Assembly: GCA_022315425.1 (NCBI GenBank)
Contig: JAIUPT010000019.1
Coordinates: forward strand, 744,001-808,000
Source: Pseudevernia furfuracea
Lineage: Eukaryota > Ascomycota > Lecanoromycetes > Lecanorales > Parmeliaceae
Direction: 5' to 3'
Length of the DNA stretch: 64,000 bases
Position 1 is the stretch's first letter. Each line of letters opens with the position of its first letter. Shown here one piece after another: positions 33,378-45,648 of this stretch. Position numbers and translations under genes: made by a program. Under the pieces are notes generated by a model. That model searched no databases. It worked only from the letters and a program-made list of their open reading frames with translations, and was not told where the DNA came from.

Positions 33378-33987
33378 TTTCCCTTACGATCCTACGATTT
33401 CTCGGACATAATTAATCAGTGATGTTGAATTATGGGCAAGGATTTCACTGAGCAAAAGCCATCCATGACAAGAGGCACTGGCGTGTAGGATGGGTGAAAG
33501 GATTGGGTGAACAACGTGTAACAATAGGATATATATTTTTTTTCTCTCTCGAAAAGGTCCAAGCAGACCATCCATCACTCAACGGCATCCAATGACTCGA
33601 TCTGAAGTGAAAACACCATTGATCACGACGACCAAAAAGCCACCAAAAGAACCCTAGGTATGGGTATGCCCTTGTTCCAAAATGCCTGTCGAGTGAGTAT
33701 GAGTGACCGACCCATCGCCACAGACCCGCCAAATCTTCGCCAATCTCCATAATGTTCCCTCCTGAGCACTAAAACCCCAAGGTCCGTCTCTTTTCCGCGT
33801 GTGTGTGTGTGCATCGACAACCCCCTTTTTCCCCGCATGATCCAGTGTGAGACCGACCAGGGAGGAGCCTACCTTGCCCCCCCCCCCCCCCCCCCCCCCC
33901 CTCTCTCTTCTCTTATCGGAAAAACAATGCCAACGTCGGATTCGAAAAGAGAGCTTCCTTCTCGCGAAAGACGGGAGGGAGCAGAGA

Positions 33988-34053
<66 letters not shown>

Positions 34054-34652
34054 GAAACGCCAGCAAAGGGGGGGGGGGGGTAAGGGGGAGAAATGCTTTG
34101 GACGTTGGAAGCCGCATGGTAGGTACTATGTATACCCTAGAGTAGAGTAGAAAAGTCAAAGTCAAAGCAAAGTCAAAGCAAAGCAAAGCAAACAGACTCG
34201 CATCGTGGCCATCCTCGGTCCAAAAAATGGCCGGGTGACGGTTGTCCGGGGATGTGTGAACGAGGAGAAAAGGGGGAAGAAAAAGGTTATGTATGACACT
34301 GCTTTGCAGCGATCTTTCGGCCTTGCATATATATGCACACCGTGGAGCATGATCGGTGACGGAATTGGCCGGTTGAATCGTTTTGCAGCATTCATTGCAT
34401 TGCTTCTCATCTATGTATGGGGCGCCAAGCCTCAAGTCCTACCATCGTTTGCAAAAGGGAGGACTCCGAAAGCCCGAGCAGTCGCGCCAGCTATCATCTT
34501 GCAATGACGCTAGGTGCGCGCAAGAACCCCAGACGCCCGACGTGACTTTGTTCGCATAAAAGACACCACTGCATGGATTGAAAGAAAAGGCGCAACTGCT
34601 CAGTGAACGCAGAATTCAAATCGGCAAACTTAGTAGGGTATCATCGGTGTCC
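33378..34652. other. Intergenic with dense simple repeats
   Basis: No gene is supported. It contains a 25-base C run (33877-33901), a GA-rich microsatellite (about 33981-34055), a 13-base G run (34068-34080) and AAAGTC/AAAGC mini-repeats (about 34155-34190). Frames that cross it are composition artefacts. Confidence 0.6.
33877..34080. repeat. Poly-C, GA microsatellite and poly-G cluster
   Basis: Poly-C at 33877-33901, imperfect GA repeats at about 33981-34055 and poly-G at 34068-34080 sit within 204 bp. Run lengths of this type are unreliable in most assemblies. Confidence 0.9.
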
Positions 34653-35907
34653 CTAAGTGATGGTATAGCCTCCATCAACCCTCAGCTCGGCGCCGGTAAC
34701 GTAGCCTGAAGCTTCACTCAGGAGATAAGTGACCGCTCCCATCAAATCCTCCGGCTGCCCCATTTTCCCCTGTGGGATCAAGGAGGTCCAGTGCTTGAAA
34801 AGCTCTGGGTTGTCGTCGAGAATTTTGGCCGTCCTACAGTGCATCAGATCTGGTAGTCAAAGGTAGAATGCAGGGTAAAGAGGCTTACAGTGCAGTCAGC
34901 ATGTAACCCGGAGCAATCACATTGACGCGGATCCCGGCATGTGCCCATTCAACAGCCAAACTGGAAGCTAAATGCCTGACAGCGGCTTTGGCCGCGTTGT
35001 AGGGCGCCTGTGGTTGAGGCACATTGACGATGGCGCCTGACATGGAGCCGATCATGACCATGGAGCCTTTGACCTTGCGCTCCATCAGATGCCTGGCTAC
35101 TTCGCAGGCGAAGAAGTAAGTGCCGTCAACATCGACGCCCCAGAGCTTCTTCATGCGGTCTGGTGGATATTCGATGGCATCGAAGTTTTCGGTGAAGCCG
35201 GCAGATGTAACAAGGTGGTCAATCTTGCCATGGTCTCTGACAATGTCGGCAACGACGTCCTTGACCGACACGTGGTCGGACACGTCACAGAAGTGGGCCG
35301 TAACTTTAGGAACGCTGCTTGGATTAGCGATTGAAGGCTCGGAAGTTGTAGGGGTAGACGTACTACTCAGCGCCAGGGTTCTCCTCCTGGAAGTGTCTCA
35401 TGAGTTCCTGTGCCTGGCGCTCGCCTTCGTCCTCTGCAGATTGTCAGCACCTGTCAGCTCCAAAGTAGAAAGATACTGACTGTTTAAGTCGACAATGGCT
35501 ACGTCGGCGCCGGAGATGACACAAGCCTGGCTCATGACAAGCCCCAATCCTCGAGCCCCGCCAGTCACGACAGCCACACCCCCCTCCAGTGTAAAGGAAG
35601 CCAATGTCCTCTTGAAATGAAGCCCGCCGCGGCCTTGGATAGGCTTGCTTGGAGGGTGCTCGGATTCATCGGGGTGTTCAATGCGAATGGTGTTGTCTGT
35701 ACGACCGAAAGCTCCCTCGTGACTTTGTTCATTCTCGAGAGCTCGTTCGGCGGCGCTAGGCGTGCGCTTGTCCTCCTTGTAAAGCTTGGTACTGCACGTA
35801 ATTGGGCGGATGGAATATATGGGCTTGGAGAGGGTGAGGGATGTGATGCGCGAGGCTGTTGCTGAGAAGAGCTTGGGCGAGCGTGCGATGACGCGAGAGG
35901 TAAACAT
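34653..35907 (-). CDS. Short-chain dehydrogenase/reductase, D-arabinitol dehydrogenase-like, mitochondrial-type leader
   Basis: Four minus-strand exons, 35907-35481, 35433-35367, 35314-34889 and 34833-34653, give 366 residues. The first 45 residues are rich in Arg, Ser and Thr without acidic residues (MFTSRVIARSPKLFS), a mitochondrial-type presequence. The Rossmann fold shows VAVVTGGARGLGLVMSQA for cofactor binding and ADVAIVDLN, whose aspartate suggests NAD preference. NAG is replaced by TSAGF; catalytic MIGSMSGAIV and YNAAK follow, and the C-terminus is SGYVTGAELRVDGGYTIT. Sequence order resembles fungal D-arabinitol/mannitol-type dehydrogenases. The polyol substrate is inferred from resemblance only. 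All three introns are 47-55 bp and phase-consistent. Confidence 0.85.
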
Positions 35908-36985
35908 GGTGTGGGAAAGTGGATGATGGATGTTGCTCCACGCTGTGCAATGGAAGTGTCCGGTGGTATTGTATGGAATTTGCACTTGTGAAGCGGTCGA
36001 GAAGGTTGTGGTACAGGTGGTGAAGGATGACGTTGGTGAGGAGGAAGCAGTGAGAGGAATAGCGGCAGCTGGCGGGGTGTGTCCAGATCTACGGAGTCAT
36101 AGGATTTGTTCGGGGAAAGTAGAAAAATGTGCTATTTATTTCTTATTTCAAAAGAAGGAGCTGAAGATTTATTTTCTTAATTTATTTAATAATATTCTGA
36201 TTATATTATATTATTATTAAAAAATCCCAAAATTCCATGGATAAATATTAAATTCATTTGTTATTCTACTAAGGTAGCAAACCAAGTACAGCACAAGTAT
36301 AGTGCCCGCATTTTCTAGCTTGTTTGCGAGTTTGCTTCATTGACTTTAGACCCATTTTCAACTACTTCATGACGCAGGGATGCAACAACGACGTCATTGC
36401 ATCCCTGTTTGCTTGTCCTTTCGTCCTATAATGAAAAGGTATAAAGTATTGGGAATATAGAAGAACTCGAATATAGAATAATGAAGAATAATGAAAGAAT
36501 AGTGAAGAATATCAAATTTTGCTGTATCCAAATTTGATGCTCCTCAGTCCTCATGCGGAGAAAGGCCAGCGTGTACTCGGTACAGTAGCTCGATTTCGGG
36601 CTTGCAGCTTCTTAATAGCTTACCCCTTTTCTGGCCTGTCAAAATCCATTGGTGTGTAATCATCCCGCCATGCACGTGGGGGTCCTCTTTCGGTCCCGGA
36701 CCTCGACCCAATTTCCACCGTCTCCCCTCAATAACACTCAATAACACTCAATAACACCCAATCCCCAAATATGTCACTCACTTCACAACAGAACATGAAC
36801 AAATCAATCACTTAAAAGCCAATCAAGGAAAGAGACCCGGCATCATTTTCGCTCTTCTCTTCTCTTCTCACATGCCCGACCATCCTTGTGTCAGCCTGGC
36901 AGGATTCAAAGCTCCAAACCACTCTCTCAACTCCAATTGGATCCATCCTCAATCTTATAAGATCGACTCGTGATAGTATTCAAAT
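35908..36985. other. Intergenic, partly AT-rich
   Basis: Between about 36130 and 36260 the sequence is strongly AT-rich (runs such as TTATATTATATTATTATT). At about 36440-36530 there is a GAATATAGAA / GAATAATGAA short repeat tract reminiscent of the GAAGAATAG words in the 86-bp array. An AATAACACTC triplicate lies at about 36730-36760. No gene is supported. Confidence 0.5.
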
Positions 36986-39697
36986 TCAATAGTGATTTTC
37001 AAAAGCATCCATCTCATTCTCATCCATCAAGTCCCACTTCCTTGCCGTCAACTGTCTCATCTTCTTCCCTGCTGTCTTGCTAGGCGACTGCGCCTTGCAC
37101 TCAGCTGCACCTGTCAAGCTCATGCCATTGACCTTGAACAGTGCTGTTCCTAGCGCACCGGATCCGTATTCCTTGCTAGGACTAGATAGCTGAGGCTTCC
37201 TGGGCGATTGGGTGGGAGATCGACAATGTATTTCACGCTCAAGAGCTTCAAGCTTGCCACGCAGAGCTTCATTCTCCTTTTCCAGCTCGGTAGTGCGTCT
37301 GTCGGAGTCTATGGCATCTTCGTGGACTGTGCACGATCAGTAGGTTGGTGGAGAGCGTGGGGAAAGTCCGCTTACTTTGGATACCCTTGGACAGTATCTC
37401 CAATTTGCGATCAAGATGCTCGTCATTGCGATCAGCCTATATTACCCATCAGTATTGCTCTCCCATCTAGCTTGCATGGTCTCGAGCTTACCTCTTCGCC
37501 CCAGGCCCCCATCCATCGTCTCCTTTCCTCTTCCGTTCTTCTCTCCATCTCACTCCAGCATTCATCCCTCACTTCCATCTCTATCTCTTCCGCCTTCTCT
37601 TCCGCTTTCTGCCAGTTCTCTTCCGCTTCTTTCCTACGATCTTCTTGCTCCGTCAACTTCATATTCAGTATCTCGACCTCCTCATTCAGTCTAGCAATCT
37701 CCGAAAATGCCATTTCCACAACAGCCTCGTCTGTGTGTACAGAGGGGGGCAGCGTCTGACCACTAGGATTTCTGCCGGTGGTATTGGAAAGGATGGTACT
37801 GGAGACCGATGGGATGCGAGGAACGGTGACTTCGCGGGCCAGAGCGGAATACCGTAGGATTTGGGAGGTAGCATTAAATTCGTTTAATGGATCAGCAGTC
37901 ACGATCATGATGGCCTTCTGGGCGTTTCTGTGGTGCATGGTATGGGTTGCAGGGTGATGAGAAGAGGAGGGGAAAGAATTGGAGAAGAGCAGCTCGGTCA
38001 GCTTGCATTGGCGGAAAGGCACCAGAGTGGGCTAGCGGAGATTAGCATTTGTTCCAATGACCAGGCCAATATTCCTACCTTTGTACCCTCATTACTGTCG
38101 CTCTGCATCTGCAGACATTGGCCGAGATACATCAAGCTTTCGTTGATCTTCCCAGCTTCTGCCAGAGTAGCTCCTGCAGTTTTCGCATTTCTGGCACGTT
38201 CGGATCCAGCAAGGTCGACTATAGTCAGCTGAGAGCCGGTCCATGAGTACGACAAGCCGCCTTTGGGCCGCCTCTTCACCTCGACGCAGAAGAAGCCATG
38301 ACTCCTCGAGCTGACGCTATTGCTTCCAGTTCCAGCAACCCTCCGCTCCATCAGACCTGTCTCCAAAACCATCAACGCCTCTTCATAGCTCCCACACACT
38401 ACTTTGCGAAGACCAGCAACCACCTTCCGATCTGGTGATGCTTCTGTTGATTTGAAGAGCAAATGTCTTCGACGAAGGTCTTTCTGATTGCTTGGCACGG
38501 ACAATAGATCAAAGATACGGTCGTTGTATACCTCGTACATCGAGACCAGAATTGCGTATTCCGTATTCGGCTCGACAGGGAAGGCTAGGTCGCTGATGTC
38601 TGGGAACTGTGGGAGCGCAGAAGGTCGCTGAGGAAGCTTGCGTTTAGGTACGCTAGGGGTAAAGACTGAGTCCTGTAGGTTGTCACCAAAATGCACTTTA
38701 GCTTGCTTTCTCGTCTTCCTCGGGATTGGGGGGTTCCGAAAGGAAAGCTGGGACGGAAGAGTGCTTGTATGATTGGGTGTTTGCTCTGCATTGGGTACAG
38801 AGGCTGCCTTGCCCTCTTTGACAACTGAGCGGTCTGGTTCTTCGGGAGATGGAGTCCTAGCATCGAGACTCAGGATCGACCACTGGCTTCTCGGACCAGT
38901 CGAACCACGGACTTTCAATGAAGAATGGGGGACCTTGAGAGACGAAAGAGAAGGATTGCCTACCATCAAGGGTGTGGGGGCTCTCGAGCGGGACGGCTCT
39001 TGCAGACTGTCTCCGTATACATTGTCCAGAAAGCCTGAGGCAGAGAAGATCTGGGCTTCTGAGGCATCGGTTGCGTTTAGGGATGCGATCAACGATGGAT
39101 GATTTGCTGGCTTCAGCGTTTGCATGTCGAGGGAACGGTACAAAAGGTCCAGAGATAATTGTGTCAGCCCTCTCTGCGATCTCGATCCTAGTATCGTATG
39201 GCTCTGCCCGCACATCAGCCAAACACAACCTCCCAAGCTCATCAACAACGTTATGAGCAAACCTTCCCCGACCCCGTAACTCCCAATGTAGCAAGCAGCC
39301 CGTCTCTACCTTCCCCCAATACACCCTCAATCAACGGCACCACGCCCGTCCCTCTAAAGATATCAATCTGCTCCGCCAGCTCTTCAAACACCTTCGTAAA
39401 CGCAAACTTCTCCACCGCTCGTTTCCTGGAATCGCTGGGCGGATGAATGGTGATATGTGTCGGCATTCCATCTTGTGACTCTTTACCAGGGTCTTCGACC
39501 GTGAGATATCGTTCTGAAGGCGCGAGGAGCGGGTAGAGAGATTGTTGTGTCAGTTGGACGAGGGGGGACGGCGGAGGACGCAGGCGGAGGTAGACTTGGA
39601 AGAGAGAGGTTGGAGAAGGTTTGGGAGATTGGTCTGTTGTTGCCATGGTGGGTGCGATAGGTGGGTAGCGTAAAGGTGCGAGATTCAGGTTGTTCAT
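36986..39697 (-). CDS. Kinesin motor protein, possibly kinesin-6-like
   Basis: Five minus-strand exons, 39697-39263, 39203-38079, 38031-37492, 37436-37376 and 37326-36986, give 833 residues (816 if the ATG at 39646 is used). The motor domain starts FQVYLRLRPP; the P-loop GVTGSGKSHT is formed across the first splice. Switch I is SNSVSSRSHGFF and switch II is TIVDLAGSER, then KINESLMYLGQCLQ and LVPFRQCKLTELLF. About 170 residues of low-complexity sequence are inserted between the P-loop helix and YEVYNDRIFDLLS, an enlarged motor loop as seen in kinesin-6. A coiled coil follows (EIARLNEEVEILNMKLTEQE). The C-terminus ends KWDLMDENEMDAFENHY. It probably acts on the spindle midzone, which is inferred from subfamily. 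Confidence 0.9.
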
Positions 39698-41099
39698 GAT
39701 TCGAAAGAAGATTGTTTACATGTTTGGGCCGAGGGGCAACGGGTTGCTAGGCGCTTTCTTGGCGGTAACCCCATGCGAGAGGCGTTTTCTTTACAGATTG
39801 TAAGAGCAAGACGTGGTTCTACTAACACATTTAAAATCATATCGATCTTGAATGCTGTTCGATCTGGACTAAGACCACATCTGTGGGCCCCGAAAACTGG
39901 CTGTCCGGTGCTTTGGTCGTATCTCAGAAGCATCAGTCACTGCAAACGATAACGGTTTTCCCGCAAGGGCCTCCCTGATCATGGCTCTAGAATGGGGATA
40001 TCCCTCTGAAAAATGGTCCAGCGCTTGGAATACATCCCTGGTAGCGTATGCAGTATCCAGGGTAGAAGCCTGGAACTTTTTGTACACTGGCAAGTTGCTA
40101 CCTCTGTCTCCCTGTTCCCCAAGCGTGGCCCATTCCACGCTTCCTGGACACTGCAATTATAGACTCGTGCTGTTCTTTATTGCGTCCAACTGGATTAGGG
40201 GTCTAAGGTAGGTAATCAGTATTCGCAGAGGACGATAATTTGAATGCGTCCCTACGTCCTCTCAGCAAAGGCCTCTCTCCAAATTGACCAGGACAAGCAA
40301 TCGGGCATGACTAGGTATTTTCTTGTCCCTGTAATCGACTAGGCTTTTGGGCCCTGTTAGGACATGGAACGATGTACCTAAGGTAGTCAGTCCTTTCGTA
40401 CACTCGATGATGTCAGCGTTGACAGTGCGCCAGGACCAAGAACGCATTCGCTTGGACAACAGAAAAGGCGCGCTAGTGGAAATCATAGCGTAGCAACCCC
40501 TCTGTCTTGCATGGCTTGTGGACCCAACTCTGCTTATTTCTACAAGGAACGATAAGGAATGGGTGCGTGGCCAGAATTCATGAATGACCACCACGCCGAT
40601 GTATTCAGCGAAAGGAGGGCTGAGACCCCTACTCTAGGGTATATCGGTACCCCACACTGATCAGCTGACCGAGAGTCTTTTTGAGCAGGACGTACCAACA
40701 GAGGCTCGGGAGATTGCTCAGGCCCACCTTGGAAACGCATGGTGCTTGAACTTACGTGGTGTATGATACTACTGGCGAGTGTGCGCACATGAAAGTGTGA
40801 GCTACGGCAGCCTCCACTAGAGCCTGGTCAATCTTGCGATTCACTGTCAAGTACCATATTATTGAACCAAGACTCTATCGATTTGATTCAAATGCTATGC
40901 AAAGTGGTATCGGTAGTAAGCGATCTATAGTACTAGGAGCATCTGTACCTAGAGAAAAGTCCGAGAACACCATGCAATGTCATGCTAGCTCGCTCGAGCG
41001 CTCAAACGCAACTCCCAAATGTTGGTGGTCATACAATAGTAGTACAGCAGTCATACTATGACTCATGGCTAGGTTGCAGCTATTTCCACCAACATGACA
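39698..41099. other. Intergenic, no supported gene
   Basis: A 95-codon minus-strand frame at 39869-40156 has a faintly protein-like centre but no start context or domain. An 110-codon frame at 40262-40594 looks random. No repeats or RNA genes were recognised. Confidence 0.45.
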
Positions 41100-42744
41100 T
41101 CAAGGCTTGCTAGGCCTTTCAAATAAGTGTTCCTGACCGACAGACCGATTCTTCTCCCTCTCGAGCAGCAGCGTAAGCTGGCTCTTCGTTCTCGGTAAGG
41201 GCTGGGAGGTTTCAGCTGGTGTCTCAGGTCCCGCGGATGCAGGGGCTTTGAGCGGAACTATCTCATTTTTGAAAGCCCCTTTGCCCCTGGGACCACCGGC
41301 AGTGGTTGTACCTTGGCCTGTGTCTAGCATGCCTGAGGCTTGGAACGAGGCAGCTGTTGGCACGACGGCGGTGGATTTGCCTGCAACGGAGGAGATGTTG
41401 GTGAACGATCGGTTCGAGGGTCGTGTCCTGTCCTCGAACTTAGACCTGAAATCGGGATCCACAAGGCGTTTAGATATTTCAGAACTGGCGTTGGCCATGT
41501 CTTCGACAAGCGCAGGCCCAGAACTGGGCTTTCCAGAAGACTCTTGTGTCCCCTCATCCTCACCGCCAAAGTCTTCCGCCGTCTCCTCGCTAAGTGGTGG
41601 ACTTGGGGACGATCCCTTCCGATGCTTCGAAGGATGTGGACTTGCGGCTCGTAAGCGCCTTGCTGGTGACGCTTCCGCTTCCGCTTCTTGGCTGGGGCTC
41701 TTAGCGGTGATCGTATAAGGAGGCTTCATACTCCGAGCTAAACTCGGTGAAGATGAACTTCTCGAGGGGGGGTCTTTCGAGGCGCCAAAGGAGGGAGCTT
41801 GCGATGACCTTTGCCGCATAATAGGGGGCCTTCTCTTACTCACTCCAGTATTGGCGACAACTATAGGATTCCTCTTTCCCGATCGTGAACTGCTTTCGCC
41901 AGACAGACGACCGCCGGATAGTCGTGAGACAGTAGAGACTTTGGGAATCGACACCGCGACCTCCTCATTGAAACGTGTCGTAGTTGCTTTACGGGCAGAT
42001 TTTCCAATAATGGGAGTTAAAGATTCTGTAGGTGTGGTATCATCGTCGAAGGTGACAGCCTCCTCGTTGCCAGCACTTGCAGTAGACCATAATTCTTGAG
42101 AAGATGGAGACAGAACCGAAGAACTCTTGGATGATGGGTGAGAGCCCGGGCTTGACTTCTTCAGTATTGGTGGCGGGCGAGTGGTCGTTGTCTGCCTGTT
42201 TTCCTTCGTTATGGTAGTAGCTTCTGAAGACGTTCGGAAGGGACTTGGGGGCGTTGACGTGATTGAAGTACCCTTCGACTCCTCATCACCCTGGAGAGGC
42301 CTAGCTCTGGGCGGGGCTGGTGAGCTTGCCACTGCACTCTTGGTAGAGGTAGACGAGCGAGCTTTTGTGTCATAGCTGCCTAGGCTTCTTGAGGATCGCG
42401 GGGATGGTGTTGGTGTGGTTCTGATATAACCACCCTGGCTTATGCTATCGAATTGCTTGTCGATCTGTGCACCACTTAGACGCTCTCGTACACGCTCACT
42501 CATGGCCATCCTCCAGAAGAAATTCTCAAGTCTTCGACCCACGTTTTCAGCAATGGCCGCGTTGCCTGACGAGTAGACTAGCAAACGACCATATTAGCTG
42601 TCTCGTAAGCCCGAAGCTTGGCTCAAGTACCATACTTCGCCACAGTTTCAGGGTATCGTCAGCTTGAAGTCTAACAGCCTCGTCTATGCCCACTGTCACG
42701 CCCTTCTTGTTACTGACCAAACCCTCTGGCAACCCTCCGGCCAT
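41100..42744 (-). CDS. Disordered protein with GATA-like (DUF1752-type) N-terminal motif
   Basis: Two minus-strand exons, 42744-42636 and 42577-41100, give 528 residues, with a phase 1 junction. The N-terminus reads DEAVRLQADDTLKLWRIYS, then NVGRRLENFFWRMAMSERV, which matches the LW..Y....G.RLENL.WR pattern of the short conserved motif found at the N-terminus of AreA and many fungal proteins (DUF1752). The motif is assembled across the intron. The remainder is very rich in serine, proline and threonine (SSPAPPRARP, PPPILKKSSPGS, TPTESLTPIIGK) and probably disordered. No GATA zinc finger is present, so it is not an AreA orthologue. A signalling or transcription-linked role is a guess. Confidence 0.78.
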
Positions 42745-45648
42745 CTGAGGCAGCTTGCTCACGCAGTGAGCGTAGGTTCATATGTTATGGCATGTACATG
42801 GTTGTAGGCGAAGAGCACCGTGAAGCCCTGTCATGAAAGAAGGTTTGTGGCACGCTAGGGAAGACGGGAGACTTGAAAAGTGAAACGGGTCCGTCTGCTC
42901 TGTTCGGGAGATTTATGTTTTGAAGGTGTGTGTATGTATTCCCTAATAAATAGAGGACCGATACTCGTACATGGAAAGGGATGATACTTGAAAACAATGG
43001 CAATGGAAGGGGGGGGGGAAGGCGGAGTTTGGTTTGGTCAAGCAGGGACAAAGCGAGAATAAGCGGGAACATTGCAAGGAGAGGAGACGACGGATCGGGA
43101 CTTTCTATGTATGTATCTAAAGTAATGTACGTAACTTTTCAACACTTTTTTTTAACTGGCTGGTTGGAAAAGATAGGAGGAGAACAAGGTAACTCGGCAG
43201 TAGTGAAGGTTGAGTGACGCGGAAGTAGTGTGTGTGGTCAGCTGTTATTTCTTCATCATTTTAGCTTGCTTCGTTGCCCATCCCAAGGAAAAGACTTTTA
43301 TCCGAAGCCTCCCTAGCTGTTCCCTCTAAGCTGTCCTAGCTGTCCCAGCAACTTGGGACGGCCATGGTATTCACCGTTCCGAGCCTTTTCCTTGCATCGC
43401 TAGAACGCCGAGAAGCCTGATTCAAGCGATATTCGGCAAAGTGCCATGGGGAATGATGGGGATCTGCAGGCACCTATCACGTATGAAGGAATTAGAGGAA
43501 TTAGGAGAGAAGAATCCGCCGATCTAAAAGAGCGATCAAAAAACCAATCGGCCGTGTTCAACAGCCTCAGTAGTAAGATTAGTAAGGTACTTGAGAAGTA
43601 CGGGGAGGGGCTAACTTCCTCGCCGTCGCATGGAAAAAAAAAAAGATAGTTAAACTTTATACACACTGTGACACACACCAACTTCCTCCAACGCGCAGAA
43701 TAATAATTAATGCGAAAAACAAAAAAAAACAAATAATAATAATAATAATAATAACCTGCAAATAAAGAACAATTTAATATATTGAACTAGAACATAAACT
43801 ATAAGATAACGATCTACGCCAAATCTCAAAAATACAACCTCGATGATCTTGTAAAATCCAAGCACGTGGCGGAGTGCGGCACTTGGGGCATGGTGTCGCA
43901 ATGGCTGTGAGTCAGGTCATGTGCTGAACCTGTAGGGTAGCGACAAGTTTTGTTGAAAATCGACAGAAAGTCCATTTTCCCTTTCCCGTGACCTCGGCGT
44001 GACCTCAGCGCGCAGTTTCAAAGGCCACTATCACTATATGTGTGTTTGGAAGATTTCTTGGATTTGAAGCCCAGGCCTGAAATTTCCAAATTTCCAAAGT
44101 TCCAAAAGTTCCCTGCTTGCTTGAATTGCGGGGAGAGCATGCATGCCAACGCACGCGACATTCAACGGACAGCTGATGAATCTATGTCGGCAAGGTAGGT
44201 AGGTATGCCATCTCGATTCCACAATCGCCAAGGCAATGATGCAAGGCGTGTAAATTTTAAATTTCGAAAAGGGGCGTCGCATCACCTTTTCCCTACTCCC
44301 TACGGACATGCATATACTGATTTCTCCTAGCCTTTGCATGCTGATACCCCGATCGAAAGCGTGTGCCTAGAGTAGGCATAAGACGCTCACGCCGTCCATG
44401 CGTTCGGGCTTGCAGAGCGGATTTTGACCCCTATGTACTTGGCCCACTCATAGCTGCCAAATCCTTTTTCCCTTTACCATCCACCGGCGTGTCCGATGTC
44501 AGAGAAAGCGACTTCAAGGATCGTAGTAGCCAGTAGCCGTGTCTGTCTGTACAATGCACGATCAATAGGCTGTGCTGGCTTCGCTCCCAGTTTCAAGTAT
44601 CGCAAGGTTTACTGCTTCTATACCACCTCTGCCCCTGACCATAGGACTACCCGCCTCCCTAGGGATCTTGTCGGACGAAACGTACATGATGAATTGATGA
44701 TGGGTGGCCGCCTCGGGCATATTATTATTGGTACTGTACTTTAGTAGTACTTGTGCAACTGGAGCTAACAGTGACAATGTATTCGGGATGAGCCGTTTAA
44801 GCGGCCAAACCCATAATGTATGGTTATCGTTGCCTGCCAGATCTGCGTGCACTTGCGGGAAAGTGGCTTCGGCTTCTTACTGATAATCATAAATCATCAG
44901 GTACCTTATGATGACCATAATAAGGTATACTTCATTTTTACACTACCTTGCTCACCCTCATCCCTCGCTATCAATCAACCTTCAATAATCTCAGAAATCC
45001 ATCACCAATGTCAATTCCAGTCCAGATGTGCCAGTACAGGTTTCCTCTCTGCTCTACTCACTATGTATGTCAGGAAAGAAAGGAGGCCGTCTGTCTGTCT
45101 GATTTTCATGCTGGTTAATGGCCCTCGATCCATTCGACAAAGGAAGGGAGGACCGGTGACGTTCAGAAAATTGCCACCAGGTCAAGCTTCTTCATCTCAC
45201 TTATTACTATTGTAGCATTTCCTCAATTGCACGTGGATCCAGCCTTAGGGCGTCGACTTCAATACGGGCCACCTTCGATCTCAAAGGCGGACCAGTCCAT
45301 GGCCTAATGCGCCTTTGAGCTCCACCAAGCATCAGACAAATGGGCAACAGCCACAGAGGCTGGTCCAAATTGCGTTTGCTTGAGATGGTGGACAAGAAGA
45401 ACAAAGACGTTTGCGGTATGCGTCTAATCTTGATCTTTTGTTCACCGCAAGCGTTCATTCCAATTGCTGTTAAAAGGAATGTAGTGCAACCGTCCCTTCG
45501 ACAACCTGTTCTACCTTCACCTCGATCAACTTGCTTCTTCTTCCTACACTCTCGTTAAAGATCATATTTAATTGAAGAACATCGCTTTTACTATTCTAAA
45601 AAACCACAAACAACGTACCAGAGACCCTCAAGACCCAACGAGACAAAA
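42745..45648. other. Long intergenic region
   Basis: This 2.9 kb stretch has no secure gene. A 67-codon ATG frame at 43446-43649 (Kozak-like CCATGG) encodes a lysine-rich peptide without a domain. An AAT microsatellite lies at 43732-43754, flanked by A-rich sequence. The 45340-45640 part is the pyrimidine-rich leader region of the CFEM gene. No tRNA-like B box was spotted. Confidence 0.5.

Noticed and set aside
33869..34435. A 188-codon minus-strand frame with serine/leucine runs
   Set aside because: It exists only because GA and poly-C/G tracts lack stop codons; there is no protein character outside the repeat.
39869..40156. A 95-codon minus-strand frame between the kinesin and the DUF1752-type gene
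   Set aside because: The central part looks mildly protein-like, but the start context is poor and nothing supports expression.
43446..43649. A 67-codon ATG frame with a lysine-rich end
   Set aside because: Good ATG context but no conservation can be judged, and the end overlaps an A-rich simple tract.
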